A DNA stretch of 6,601 nucleotides. Source: Alphaproteobacteria bacterium. Its GTDB lineage: Bacteria; Pseudomonadota; Alphaproteobacteria; BOG-932; Roseiterribacteraceae. Shown here piece after piece: positions 1 to 5,323 of the stretch (positions are counted from its first letter, which is position 1; each line of letters starts with the position of its first letter). Where the stretch lies: the NCBI GenBank assembly GCA_903970575.1, contig CAJCJC010000016.1, positions 1-6,601 of the forward strand, in the 5' to 3' direction. A program made the translations under genes and the position numbers. The notes under the pieces are model-generated. The model worked only from the letters and a program-made list of their open reading frames with translations. It ran no database searches and was not told the origin of the DNA.

Positions 1-74
1 TCGGGTAGGCCGGATTCGAACCGACGACCCCCTGCACCCCATGCAGGTGCGCTACCAGGCTGCGCCACTACCCG
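1..74 (-). tRNA. tRNA-Pro, anticodon GGG
   Basis: On the minus strand the sequence folds by eye into a complete cloverleaf of 73 nt plus discriminator A. It has a 7-bp acceptor stem (CGGGTAG with CTACCCG), a 4-bp D stem (GCGC/GCGC), a 5-bp anticodon stem (CCTGC/GCAGG) with loop ATGGGGT, a 5-nt variable region and a T arm with loop TTCGAAT. The anticodon at loop positions 3-5 is GGG, which reads CCC and CCU proline codons, and the C1-G72 pair is typical of bacterial tRNA-Pro. The 3' end coincides with the window edge, so whether CCA is encoded cannot be seen. It lies downstream of the merR stop in the same orientation and has its own promoter. Confidence 0.96.
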
Positions 75-123
75 TCTCGATCATTTTCCACCGGTCCTGG
101 AAGCCGACGGGATCACGGCCGGG

Positions 124-152
124 ACTATAGTGACGGCCGGCCATGCGCGCAA
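124..152 (-). promoter_or_regulatory. Sigma-70-type promoter of tRNA-Pro
   Basis: On the minus strand, TTGCGC (147-152) is separated by exactly 17 nt from TATAGT (124-129). Initiation would fall near 117, giving a leader of about 43 nt before the tRNA. The bases just after the -10 box are CCCGGCCG. Such a GC-rich discriminator is a known mark of stringently controlled stable-RNA promoters. The promoter lies wholly between the merR stop codon (178-180) and the tRNA. Assignment is by sequence match only. Confidence 0.75.
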
Positions 153-177
153 CCGCTCCAGCTTATCGAGCCTCGGC

Positions 178-678
178 TCAATCCAGCATAAGCCGTAATT
201 GCTTCAACTCCGCGAGCAAATCCCTCAAAAGCCGGTCGGCGTCTTGGGCGGGCGGTTTAGGAAGGCCTGGAATCGTGGTCTCGACAACGGGTGCGGGCGT
301 TTCGACGGCTTTCGCCGCCAAGGCCGCCGCCCGCGGGCGCCGCAGCAATTGTTGCACGCCCTTGATCGTATAGCCTTCGTTGTAAAGAAGCCCGTGGATT
401 CGCCGCAACAGCGCGATATCCTCGGGCCGGTAATAGCGCCGGCCGCCGCCGCGCTTCAGCGGGCGAAGCTGCGTGAACTTGGTTTCCCAAAACCTTAGAA
501 CATGCTGCGGAATCTCAAGATCGGCGGATACTTCGCTGATCGTCCGGAACGCCATCGCCGATTTTCCGGCGGCTGCCTTCGTGGAGGAGTGGGTTGCCGC
601 TTCCTCGGCGCGCGCGTCGGTTATCGTCACCGCCACGTCGCCCAGAGCAACCGCCATCGCGTCTTCGATAACCGCCAT
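178..678 (-). CDS. MerR-family transcriptional regulator (ihfA-linked orphan)
   Basis: A 166-residue predicted DNA-binding protein with an N-terminal MerR winged helix-turn-helix. Residues about 44-68 ([20 protein letters not shown] and on to KF) form the helix-turn-helix. Residues 72-88 with the [12 protein letters not shown] signature form the wing, and [10 protein letters not shown] (103-112) the following helix. An alanine-rich segment of about 41 residues precedes the domain. The C-terminus (about 147-165) is a short leucine-rich helix likely to dimerise. No cysteine or recognisable effector pocket for metal, redox or drugs is visible, so the signal is unknown. The ATG at 678 is supported by GAGG six bases upstream. 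The gene starts 21 nt after the ihfA stop, so the two are probably co-transcribed. A start at an internal Met (residue 42) would remove only the low-complexity leader. Target genes cannot be inferred. Confidence 0.88.
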   Translation of the reverse strand: MAVIEDAMAVALGDVAVTITDARAEEAATHSSTKAAAGKSAMAFRTISEVSADLEIPQHVLRFWETKFTQLRPLKRGGGRRYYRPEDIALLRRIHGLLYNEGYTIKGVQQLLRRPRAAALAAKAVETPAPVVETTIPGLPKPPAQDADRLLRDLLAELKQLRLMLD

Positions 679-699
679 CCAATCCCTCGCCCGTCGCCC

Positions 700-996
700 C
701 TATTGGCGCTTGTTGATGAAATCCCGCAAGACATGGCTTGCGCGAAACACCAACACGCGCCGAGGCAGAATCGGCACTTCCTCGCCGGTCTTGGGGTTGC
801 GCCCAAGCCGTTGGCCCTTTTGACGAACGGCGAAACTGCCGAACGACGATATCTTTACGGACTCGCCCCGCTCCAGCGCGGTCGAGATTTCATCGAGGAC
901 CGTTTCGACGAGCGTCGCGGATTCGTTGCGGGACAGTCCCACTTGTTCATACACCGCCTCGCTGAGGTCGGCGCGCGTAATCGTTTGTCCGGCCAT
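700..996 (-). CDS. ihfA: Integration host factor subunit alpha
   Basis: The alpha subunit of the IHF heterodimer, a nucleoid-associated protein that binds the minor groove and bends DNA sharply in transcription, replication and recombination. The 98-residue product matches the HU/IHF fold throughout. Two N-terminal helices (about 6-43) are followed by KISSFGSF (48-55) and the arm motif GRNPKTGE (65-72), in which P68 is the DNA-intercalating proline. The C-terminal helix is basic. Two in-frame ATGs exist, at 1002 and 996. GGAGG (1004-1008) sits 7 nt from the second but directly abuts the first, so I chose 996. It has its own promoter in the 120-nt gap after fabH and is followed closely by the merR gene. 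The alpha rather than beta assignment rests on overall resemblance and on the fabH/merR neighbourhood known from alphaproteobacteria. Confidence 0.94.
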   Translation of the reverse strand: MAGQTITRADLSEAVYEQVGLSRNESATLVETVLDEISTALERGESVKISSFGSFAVRQKGQRLGRNPKTGEEVPILPRRVLVFRASHVLRDFINKRQ

Positions 997-1002
997 GGCC
1001 AT

Positions 1003-1008
1003 CCCTCC
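1003..1008 (-). promoter_or_regulatory. Ribosome binding site deciding the ihfA start
   Basis: GGAGGG on the minus strand. Distance to the ATG at 1002 is zero, too close for initiation. Distance from GGAGG to the ATG at 996 is 7 nt, which is optimal. This makes the protein 98 rather than 100 residues. Confidence 0.7.
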
Positions 1009-1020
1009 ATATTTAAAGAA

Positions 1021-1049
1021 AGCTTAGGTGACGCGGGTTATGCGGTCAA
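1021..1049 (-). promoter_or_regulatory. Candidate ihfA-merR promoter
   Basis: On the minus strand, TTGACC (1044-1049) and TAAGCT (1021-1026) are separated by 17 nt. The predicted start near 1014 leaves a leader of about 18 nt containing the GGAGGG ribosome binding site. It lies in the 120-nt gap between the fabH stop and ihfA, which otherwise has no coding content. The -35 matches 5 of 6 consensus bases, while the -10 is weaker. Confidence 0.6.
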
Positions 1050-1107
1050 TTCCAAAGAGTTGGATGATTTCGTTCGAAAGGGACGAAAGCCGCGTTTTTA
1101 TCCAGGC

Positions 1108-1122
1108 GCCCGAGAAACGGGC
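1108..1122 (-). other. Hairpin immediately after the fabH stop
   Basis: A perfect inverted repeat, GCCCG-TTTCT-CGGGC on the minus strand, begins at the base following the fabH TAG stop. No T-run follows it in the transcript direction, so it is not a canonical intrinsic terminator. It may protect the 3' end of the rpmF-plsX-fabH message or attenuate read-through into ihfA. Confidence 0.4.
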
Positions 1123-2091
1123 CTACCAGCGGATCAGAGCCGACCCCCAGGTCAATCCGCCGCCCAGCGCCTCGGTCAATACGAGATGTCCCGGGCGGAT
1201 TCGGCCGTCCTCCACCGCCTCGGCGAGGGCCAGCGGGATGGAGGCCGCCGAGGTGTTGCCATGGCGCGCGATGGTCGAGACGACCCGCTCCATCGGAAGT
1301 TGCAGCTTTCGCGCGGTGCTTTCGATGATGCGCTGATTGGCCTGGTGCGGCACCAGCCAATCGATATCCGCCGCGACCAGGCCATTGGCCTCCAGAGTCT
1401 CGTCGACGATTTCGGCCAGGCGTTGCACGGCGTGGCGGAACACCTCCTTGCCGTTCATGCGGACCTTGCCGACCGTTCCGGTGCCCGACGGACCGCCATC
1501 GACATAAAGAATATTTTCGTACGCGCCGTCCGAATGCAGATGGGTCGATAATATGCCCCGTCCCCCCGCTTCCGCCTGGCTTTTGGCTTCCAGAACGACC
1601 GCGCCGGCCCCATCCCCGAACAAAACGCAGGTTCCACGATCGGTCCAGTCCAGCAATCGCGAGAACGTCTCGGCCCCAATCACCAGCGCGCGCTTCGCCT
1701 GCCCAACCGCCAGGAAATTATTGGCCACCGCGAGCGCGAACACGAATCCGGAACACACGGCCTGAACGTCGAACGCCGCGCCATGGCGCATTCCCAGCGC
1801 GTTTTGCACCCGGACCGCCGTGGCGGGAAAGGTCTGATCGGGCGTCGTCGTCGCCAGGACGATCAGGTCGATGTCCGATCCATCGAGCCCGGCGGCGGCA
1901 AGCGCGTTGCGCGCGGCGGCCAGGGCCAGATCGGAGGTATTTTCGTCCTCGGCCGCTATATAACGCTGTCGAATGCCGGTGCGCTGTCCGATCCACTCAT
2001 CCGTCGTATCGACGATCTTCGACAAATCGTCATTCGTGACGAGTTTGGCGGGGAGAAACGCCCCGCTTCCTGTGACCACGGATCGAAACAT
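1123..2091 (-). CDS. fabH: Beta-ketoacyl-ACP synthase III (FabH)
   Basis: Cytoplasmic condensing enzyme that starts type II fatty acid synthesis by joining an acyl-CoA primer, usually acetyl-CoA, to malonyl-ACP. The 322-residue length is normal. The Cys-His-Asn triad is intact: C113 in AVCSGF, H249 in PHQANQRI and N279 in GNTSAASIP. The N-terminal [15 protein letters not shown] (29-43), the FGDGAGA loop (158-164) and the C-terminal [11 protein letters not shown] are also family hallmarks. The ATG at 2091 is supported by GAAGG five bases upstream, which overlaps the plsX stop across an 8-nt gap, so the two are probably translationally coupled. The plsX-fabH pairing is a widespread arrangement for lipid synthesis genes. 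Acyl-chain preference cannot be judged from the sequence. Confidence 0.97.
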   Translation of the reverse strand: MFRSVVTGSGAFLPAKLVTNDDLSKIVDTTDEWIGQRTGIRQRYIAAEDENTSDLALAAARNALAAAGLDGSDIDLIVLATTTPDQTFPATAVRVQNALGMRHGAAFDVQAVCSGFVFALAVANNFLAVGQAKRALVIGAETFSRLLDWTDRGTCVLFGDGAGAVVLEAKSQAEAGGRGILSTHLHSDGAYENILYVDGGPSGTGTVGKVRMNGKEVFRHAVQRLAEIVDETLEANGLVAADIDWLVPHQANQRIIESTARKLQLPMERVVSTIARHGNTSAASIPLALAEAVEDGRIRPGHLVLTEALGGGLTWGSALIRW

Positions 2092-2099
2092 GAGTGCCT

Positions 2100-3182
2100 T
2101 CAGACGGCTAGGGTCGCTGGCGGCTGCGCGGGCGCCAGCCGTTTCAATTCTTCCTGGATGCGATCGTTGAAGCCCTCCGCAACCAGATCCACGGCGACGC
2201 CGATCGCGTTGGCGAAACCGAACGCATCAGTGCCGCCATGGCTTTTAACGCAGACTCCGGACAGTCCGAGGAACATGCCCCCATTATAGCGACGCGGATC
2301 GACCCGCGCACGCAGCTTTCGAAACGCGCCGCTCGCCATCAAAAAGCCGAATCGCGCCATGACCGACGACCGGAAGGTGCTTTGCAGGAATCCGGAATAG
2401 AGCTTGCCCATGCCCTCCGCGATCTTCAGCGCCACATTGCCAGTAAAGCCGTCCGTGACCACTACGTCGACCGTCCCGGCCGGCACGTCGTTGCCCTCGA
2501 CAAACCCGTGAAAGCTGCCGGGAAGAGGAATCGAGCGCAGAATGTCAGCCGCGGACCGCAGCGTCTCGTTGCCCTTCAACTGCTCCGCGCCGACATTCAA
2601 CAATCCGATCGTAGGCTCGGGAACGCCCAGAACCGTCCGCGCGAAAATGGCGCCCATGACCGCGAACTGAACCAGATTGTCTGCGTCGCATTCGATATTG
2701 GCGCCGAGATCGAGCATCACCGTCTCTCCGCGCGACGTCGGCAGGAAGGAGGCGATCGCGGGGCGGTCTATTCCGGGCAGCGTCTTCAGGACGATCTTCG
2801 CCATGGCCATCAACGCGCCGGTATTGCCCGCCGAGACGACGCAATCGGCTTGGCCCGCCGCCACCGCGTCGATCGCAAGCCGCATGCTGGATTGGCGGCC
2901 AGACCGCAACGCCGCGGACGGTTTTATCTCGTTGCTGACCAGCGAATCGGTATGATGGACGACGGCGAGCGCATGAAGCGCCTTACGCCGCTGCAAAAGC
3001 GGCGCTATCCTGGCTTCATCGCCAAAGAATATGTAACGCACCTGTGGGTATCGCAGCCGCGCCAGATCGGCGCCCGCGATAACCATTTCCGGACCGTGAT
3101 CGCCACCCATGGCGTCGAGAGCGACGGTGAGAGTCGCGTTTAAGCTGGACTTGCCCTTGACGCGCAGCCCGGACGAAGTCAC
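2100..3182 (-). CDS. plsX: Phosphate acyltransferase PlsX
   Basis: Converts acyl-ACP plus phosphate to acyl-phosphate, the acyl donor used by PlsY in the first step of phospholipid synthesis. It is peripheral to the inner membrane. The 360-residue product carries the family motifs in order: [11 protein letters not shown] (22-32), [10 protein letters not shown] (117-126), LDLGAN (157-162), [10 protein letters not shown] (196-205) and VTDGFTGNV (242-250). The likely start is GTG at 3182, which overlaps the rpmF TGA stop by 4 nt (GTGA), so translation probably re-initiates. About 16 extra residues precede the conserved core ([11 protein letters not shown]), and no better internal start codon exists before that core. 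The C-terminal proline/alanine tail is ordinary. It sits between rpmF and fabH in a compact operon. Confidence 0.96.
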   Translation of the reverse strand: MTSSGLRVKGKSSLNATLTVALDAMGGDHGPEMVIAGADLARLRYPQVRYIFFGDEARIAPLLQRRKALHALAVVHHTDSLVSNEIKPSAALRSGRQSSMRLAIDAVAAGQADCVVSAGNTGALMAMAKIVLKTLPGIDRPAIASFLPTSRGETVMLDLGANIECDADNLVQFAVMGAIFARTVLGVPEPTIGLLNVGAEQLKGNETLRSAADILRSIPLPGSFHGFVEGNDVPAGTVDVVVTDGFTGNVALKIAEGMGKLYSGFLQSTFRSSVMARFGFLMASGAFRKLRARVDPRRYNGGMFLGLSGVCVKSHGGTDAFGFANAIGVAVDLVAEGFNDRIQEELKRLAPAQPPATLAV

Positions 3183-3364
3183 GCCTGGGCCGAAACTTCC
3201 ACGACCTCCCGGCCGTCATAATGGCCGCAGGCGGTGCAGATGTGGTGAGGCCGCTTCAACTCCCCGCAATTGGAGCATTCGATGGCGCCGACGCTGGTCA
3301 GCGCGTCATGCGCGCGACGCATATTGCGGCGAGACTTGGACGTCTTTTTCTTGGGAACTGCCAT
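3179..3364 (-). CDS. rpmF: Large ribosomal subunit protein bL32
   Basis: A 61-residue basic protein of the 50S subunit. The N-terminus [20 protein letters not shown] is the standard bL32 opening. The zinc-ribbon cysteines are all present at C30, C33, C43 and C46 (CSNC and CTAC), so this is the zinc-binding form. The ATG at 3364 has AGG seven bases upstream. It follows the DUF177 gene after a 109-nt gap holding a candidate promoter and small hairpins. Its stop overlaps the plsX start. The DUF177-rpmF-plsX order is a conserved arrangement linking ribosome production with membrane lipid synthesis. Confidence 0.97.
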   Translation of the reverse strand: MAVPKKKTSKSRRNMRRAHDALTSVGAIECSNCGELKRPHHICTACGHYDGREVVEVSAQA

Positions 3365-3398
3365 AACGAAACCTGAAACGGAAAGAGTGCGCGGCCTT

Positions 3399-3422
3399 GT
3401 GGCAAGCCACCCGCGAAGGCGG
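3399..3422 (-). other. Tandem small hairpins in the rpmF leader region
   Basis: Two adjacent inverted repeats lie upstream of rpmF on the minus strand: CCGC-CTTC-GCGG (3411-3422) followed directly by GTGGC-TT-GCCAC (3399-3410). No T-run follows, so a terminator is unlikely. Only the second would be fully inside a transcript starting from the candidate promoter at 3425-3453, while both would be present in read-through RNA from the DUF177 gene. Confidence 0.35.
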
Positions 3423-3424
3423 TT

Positions 3425-3453
3425 TCCTTAAAGCAAAACTTCGATTGCGGCAA
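3425..3453 (-). promoter_or_regulatory. Possible rpmF-plsX-fabH promoter
   Basis: On the minus strand, TTGCCG (3448-3453) is separated by 17 nt from TAAGGA (3425-3430), in the 109-nt gap between the DUF177 stop and rpmF. Spacing is ideal but both boxes are imperfect, so this is a tentative call. Transcription from the chaperone-DUF177 unit may also continue into rpmF. Confidence 0.35.
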
Positions 3454-3473
3454 GGTCGCATAGGTTTATCGCG

Positions 3474-4022
3474 TCATGCCTGGCCCTTCAGCGTCTTCAG
3501 CACGGCGAAAGGCGACATGCTCTCCTCGTCAGCGACCCATACCGGGTCGAAGGCGACGCCGGGCGCGCGCGGGTAAGGGTCCAGCGCCAAGGACAGGTAC
3601 TGGGCGACCAGTTCGCCAAGATCGATGTTGCCGTCGATAATGGGCTCGGGCGGATCGTTTTCGAGGTCGAATACGAACTCGGCGTCGAGACTCGGCGACT
3701 CGACGGGTGAATCCGCGCTGAAATCGGTTTCGAAACTATCCTCGACATGGCTGGGAAACGGGGCCAGCGTAACGATGCAGGTTTGCACGAACTCGGCCTC
3801 CAGACGGCCGGAGACATGAACGACCCCGCTCGCCTCCCGCTCGAGCCTGATGACAGCCTCCAACATATCGATACTTACCAAACCCAATCGGGTCGCCAGG
3901 GCCGCGCGTTCTTCCACGCCGGCGCGAACGGTTTCCACCTGGGGCGCGGCGCCCAGCCGGTCGACACTGAAAGGCCTCGATAATTCTGGCCGCGGGAATT
4001 CTAGATTGCCCTGGATCGGCAT
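3474..4022 (-). CDS. DUF177 / YceD-like protein
   Basis: A 182-residue soluble protein of the DUF177 (YceD) family, encoded immediately upstream of rpmF as is usual for this family. In other bacteria and plastids, members have been linked to large-subunit rRNA accumulation, so a role in ribosome assembly is plausible but inferred here. Recognisable segments are VQTCIVTLAPFPSHVEDSF (79-97) with the family cysteine C82, an acidic stretch (98-128), the signature GNIDLGELVAQYLSLALDPY plus PRAPG (131-155), and the C-terminal SPFAVLKTLK (170-179). The ATG at 4022 has GAGG eight bases upstream. This ribosome binding site overlaps the TGA of the chaperone gene, leaving a 10-nt gap and suggesting coupled translation. 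No signal peptide or membrane segment is seen. Confidence 0.88.
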   Translation of the reverse strand: MPIQGNLEFPRPELSRPFSVDRLGAAPQVETVRAGVEERAALATRLGLVSIDMLEAVIRLEREASGVVHVSGRLEAEFVQTCIVTLAPFPSHVEDSFETDFSADSPVESPSLDAEFVFDLENDPPEPIIDGNIDLGELVAQYLSLALDPYPRAPGVAFDPVWVADEESMSPFAVLKTLKGQA

Positions 4023-4032
4023 TGGATGGGCC

Positions 4033-4575
4033 TCATGATGAAAGACGGTCTTCGGGTTCGATGAAATTCACCTGCCCCAGAGCCAGATCGCCGGCCAACT
4101 GGGTCTGCAAATGATCACGTTGTCGTTCGACATACCCGGCGATCAAGGCAAGAATGCGGCCGCCCGGATCGATTCCGGAAAATATGTTGCGTTGAATTGC
4201 AGTCATCAAAGCGCCCGAATCGCCATTATCCAGCGCCGCGTCATAGGCCGCCGCCCGGCCATAGAGCCCCTCGCCCAATCGCTTCATGAAGCGCGCCACG
4301 CTTAAATCCCCAACGCCAAGCTCTCGGATCGACCGGTCGAAATCGGCGGCCATGTAATCCACCACGGCCTGCGCCAGCCGACGGCGGCCGACCGCAGGAT
4401 CGCGCAGCCGCCGCAGCAACAGCGTGGCGTGCAGGACGATCATCTCATACCGTCCCTCGATCGTGTCCGGCACGAGAAGGTCGCGATAAAAGAAGGGCGC
4501 CCGCGCCGCGGCGACCACGCTTTCGTATAACAGCCCGGCGATGCGGCGGGAGGAGTGCGATCGGATAAGCGGCAA
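4033..4575 (-). CDS. Ubiquinol-cytochrome c chaperone (CBP3-like)
   Basis: A protein of about 180 residues from the ubiquinol-cytochrome c chaperone family, homologous to mitochondrial Cbp3/UQCC1, expected to assist biogenesis of the cytochrome bc1 complex at the inner membrane. Visible family segments are VPDTIEGRYEMIVLHATLLL plus RRL (35-57), DRSIRELGVGDLSVARFMKR (80-99) and LYGRAAAYDAAL (104-115). The reading frame stays open upstream to an ATG at 4974, but those 133 codons run antisense into bamE and look unlike the family. The most likely start is the TTG at 4575 (residues MPLIRSHSSRR), which has AGGA five bases upstream at 4581-4584. A TTG at 4578 is also possible, with worse spacing. 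It is divergent from bamE and first in a unit with the DUF177 gene. Confidence 0.85.
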   Translation of the reverse strand: MPLIRSHSSRRIAGLLYESVVAAARAPFFYRDLLVPDTIEGRYEMIVLHATLLLRRLRDPAVGRRRLAQAVVDYMAADFDRSIRELGVGDLSVARFMKRLGEGLYGRAAAYDAALDNGDSGALMTAIQRNIFSGIDPGGRILALIAGYVERQRDHLQTQLAGDLALGQVNFIEPEDRLSS

Positions 4576-4580
4576 CAATT

Positions 4581-4584
4581 TCCT
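4581..4584 (-). promoter_or_regulatory. Ribosome binding site supporting a TTG start of the bc1 chaperone
   Basis: AGGA on the minus strand, followed by AATTG and then TTG (4575-4573). It is the only Shine-Dalgarno-like element just before the conserved part of the protein, where no ATG or GTG start is available. It therefore decides against the much longer frame. Confidence 0.5.
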
Positions 4585-4615
4585 AGGCCCGATATTCCCC
4601 GGTCTTGAACGATTA

Positions 4616-4653
4616 GGAACGCGCGCGGGAACGGAACGGCGTATTCCGGAACG
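4616..4653. repeat. Cluster of four GGAACG motifs with a TTCCGGAA palindrome
   Basis: GGAACG occurs at 4616-4621, 4628-4633, 4633-4638 and 4648-4653, all in the same orientation, in the 157-nt divergent region between the chaperone and bamE. The last copy forms part of the perfect 8-bp palindrome TTCCGGAA (4644-4651), which ends 2 nt before the TTGACA of the candidate bamE promoter. The position would suit a regulator binding site, but no known regulator is recognised. Confidence 0.4.
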
Positions 4654-4683
4654 TTGACAGGCGGCCGCGCCCGGTGCAACTGT
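4654..4683 (+). promoter_or_regulatory. Candidate bamE promoter
   Basis: A perfect TTGACA -35 box lies at 4654-4659. The best-spaced -10 is poor: CAACTG at 4677-4682 (17 nt) or AACTGT at 4678-4683 (18 nt). Alphaproteobacterial housekeeping promoters often keep a strong TTGAC with a loose -10, so this is plausible. Initiation would be near 4690, about 43 nt before the bamE start. Confidence 0.45.
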
Positions 4684-4732
4684 CCGACCAAGACCTGGGC
4701 GGTTTCGCGCCTGGATCAAGCCTCCTTCAGCG

Positions 4733-5248
4733 ATGGCCATGACCCATTCAAAGACCTTAACTCCACCATGCCCCGCTTTCGGCAAATCCCGGCGCGCCGC
4801 GTTCGCGGCGATCGCCCTTCCCGCCGTTCTGGCGGGCTGCACGCCCATTATCGCCAACCGCGGCAACATGCTGGATGAGGAGCGCATCGCGCAGGTCAAA
4901 AGCGGCACGTCGTCGAAGAATGACGTGTTCGAGGCCCTGGGCTCGCCAAGCATCGTGTCCACTTTCGACGACAATACCTGGTATTACGTCGGCCAGCGCA
5001 CCGAGCGCGAAGCGTTTTTTAGGCCTGAGGTGACCGAGCGCAAGATCATCGCGGTGGAGTTCGACGACACCGACCATGTCAAGGGAGTGGACCGCATTGG
5101 CCTGGATCAGGCGGTGGATGTGGAACCTTTGGAGGAAACGACCCCCGCCGTCGGCCGGGAGATCACCTTCATGGAGCAGCTGATCGGCAATATCGGCCGC
5201 CCCAGCTCCAAGCGAAAGAAAAAATCGGACGACGATTCCGGAAGCTGA
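4733..5248 (+). CDS. bamE: Outer membrane assembly lipoprotein BamE (SmpA/OmlA)
   Basis: Accessory lipoprotein of the BAM complex, which folds beta-barrel proteins into the outer membrane. The 171-residue precursor has a basic n-region (KSRR, 18-21), a hydrophobic stretch and the lipobox LAGC with acylated Cys at residue 36. The +2 residue is Thr rather than Asp, consistent with sorting to the outer membrane. The BamE core follows: VKSGTSSKNDVFEALGSPS (55-73) and WYYVGQ (83-88), then a beta-rich stretch to about 125. The tail ends in a charged KRKKKSDDD segment. Two starts are possible, ATG at 4733 and ATG at 4739. Neither has a clear Shine-Dalgarno sequence and they differ by only two residues. 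It is divergent from the bc1 chaperone, an arrangement I recall from alphaproteobacteria. Confidence 0.92.
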   Translation: MAMTHSKTLTPPCPAFGKSRRAAFAAIALPAVLAGCTPIIANRGNMLDEERIAQVKSGTSSKNDVFEALGSPSIVSTFDDNTWYYVGQRTEREAFFRPEVTERKIIAVEFDDTDHVKGVDRIGLDQAVDVEPLEETTPAVGREITFMEQLIGNIGRPSSKRKKKSDDDSGS

Positions 5249-5313
5249 TTGCCTAGCGGCCCGAAGAATGATGTAGTCTACAATCAATGTGGTTTAGCCA
5301 CGGTGCATTGACT

Positions 5314-5318
5314 GGAGG
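5314..5318 (+). promoter_or_regulatory. Ribosome binding site deciding the TTG start of the DUF1838 gene
   Basis: GGAGG five bases before the TTG at 5324. An in-frame TGA at 5309-5311 rules out starts further upstream, and the ATG at 5287 is in another frame. The TTG is therefore the best supported start, and it also yields an intact Tat signal peptide. Confidence 0.7.
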
Positions 5319-5323
5319 CGCAC

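Noticed and set aside
1072..1083. TTTCGTTCGAAA-like palindrome in the fabH-ihfA gap as an operator
   Set aside because: It is a single short inverted repeat with no second copy, positioned upstream of the -35 box, and no regulator is recognisable.
1108..1122. Intrinsic terminator after fabH
   Set aside because: The hairpin is perfect but only 5 bp, and no T-run follows on the transcribed strand. It is listed as a hairpin only.
502..1551. Long plus-strand open frame (349 codons) antisense to merR, ihfA and fabH
   Set aside because: It is rich in Arg, Gly and His with no recognisable domain, and it lies wholly opposite well-conserved genes. It is a typical GC-rich shadow frame.
2238..3143. 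Plus-strand open frame (301 codons) antisense to plsX
   Set aside because: Composition is Arg/His/Gln-rich and no family motif is present. The opposite strand encodes an intact PlsX with every motif.
4628..4655. EcfG/RpoE-type promoter (GGAAC ... GTT) upstream of bamE
   Set aside because: The distances from the two GGAAC copies to the GTT at 4653-4655 are 20 and 15 nt, outside the usual 16-17, so neither pair fits.
4757..5287. Minus-strand open frame (176 codons) opposite bamE
   Set aside because: bamE on the plus strand has a lipobox and conserved core, while this frame shows no domain and no ribosome binding site.
5282..5296. IHF binding site near the start of the DUF1838 gene
   Set aside because: AATCAA matches the first half of the consensus, but the second half is displaced by one base. 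A single degenerate near-match is not enough.
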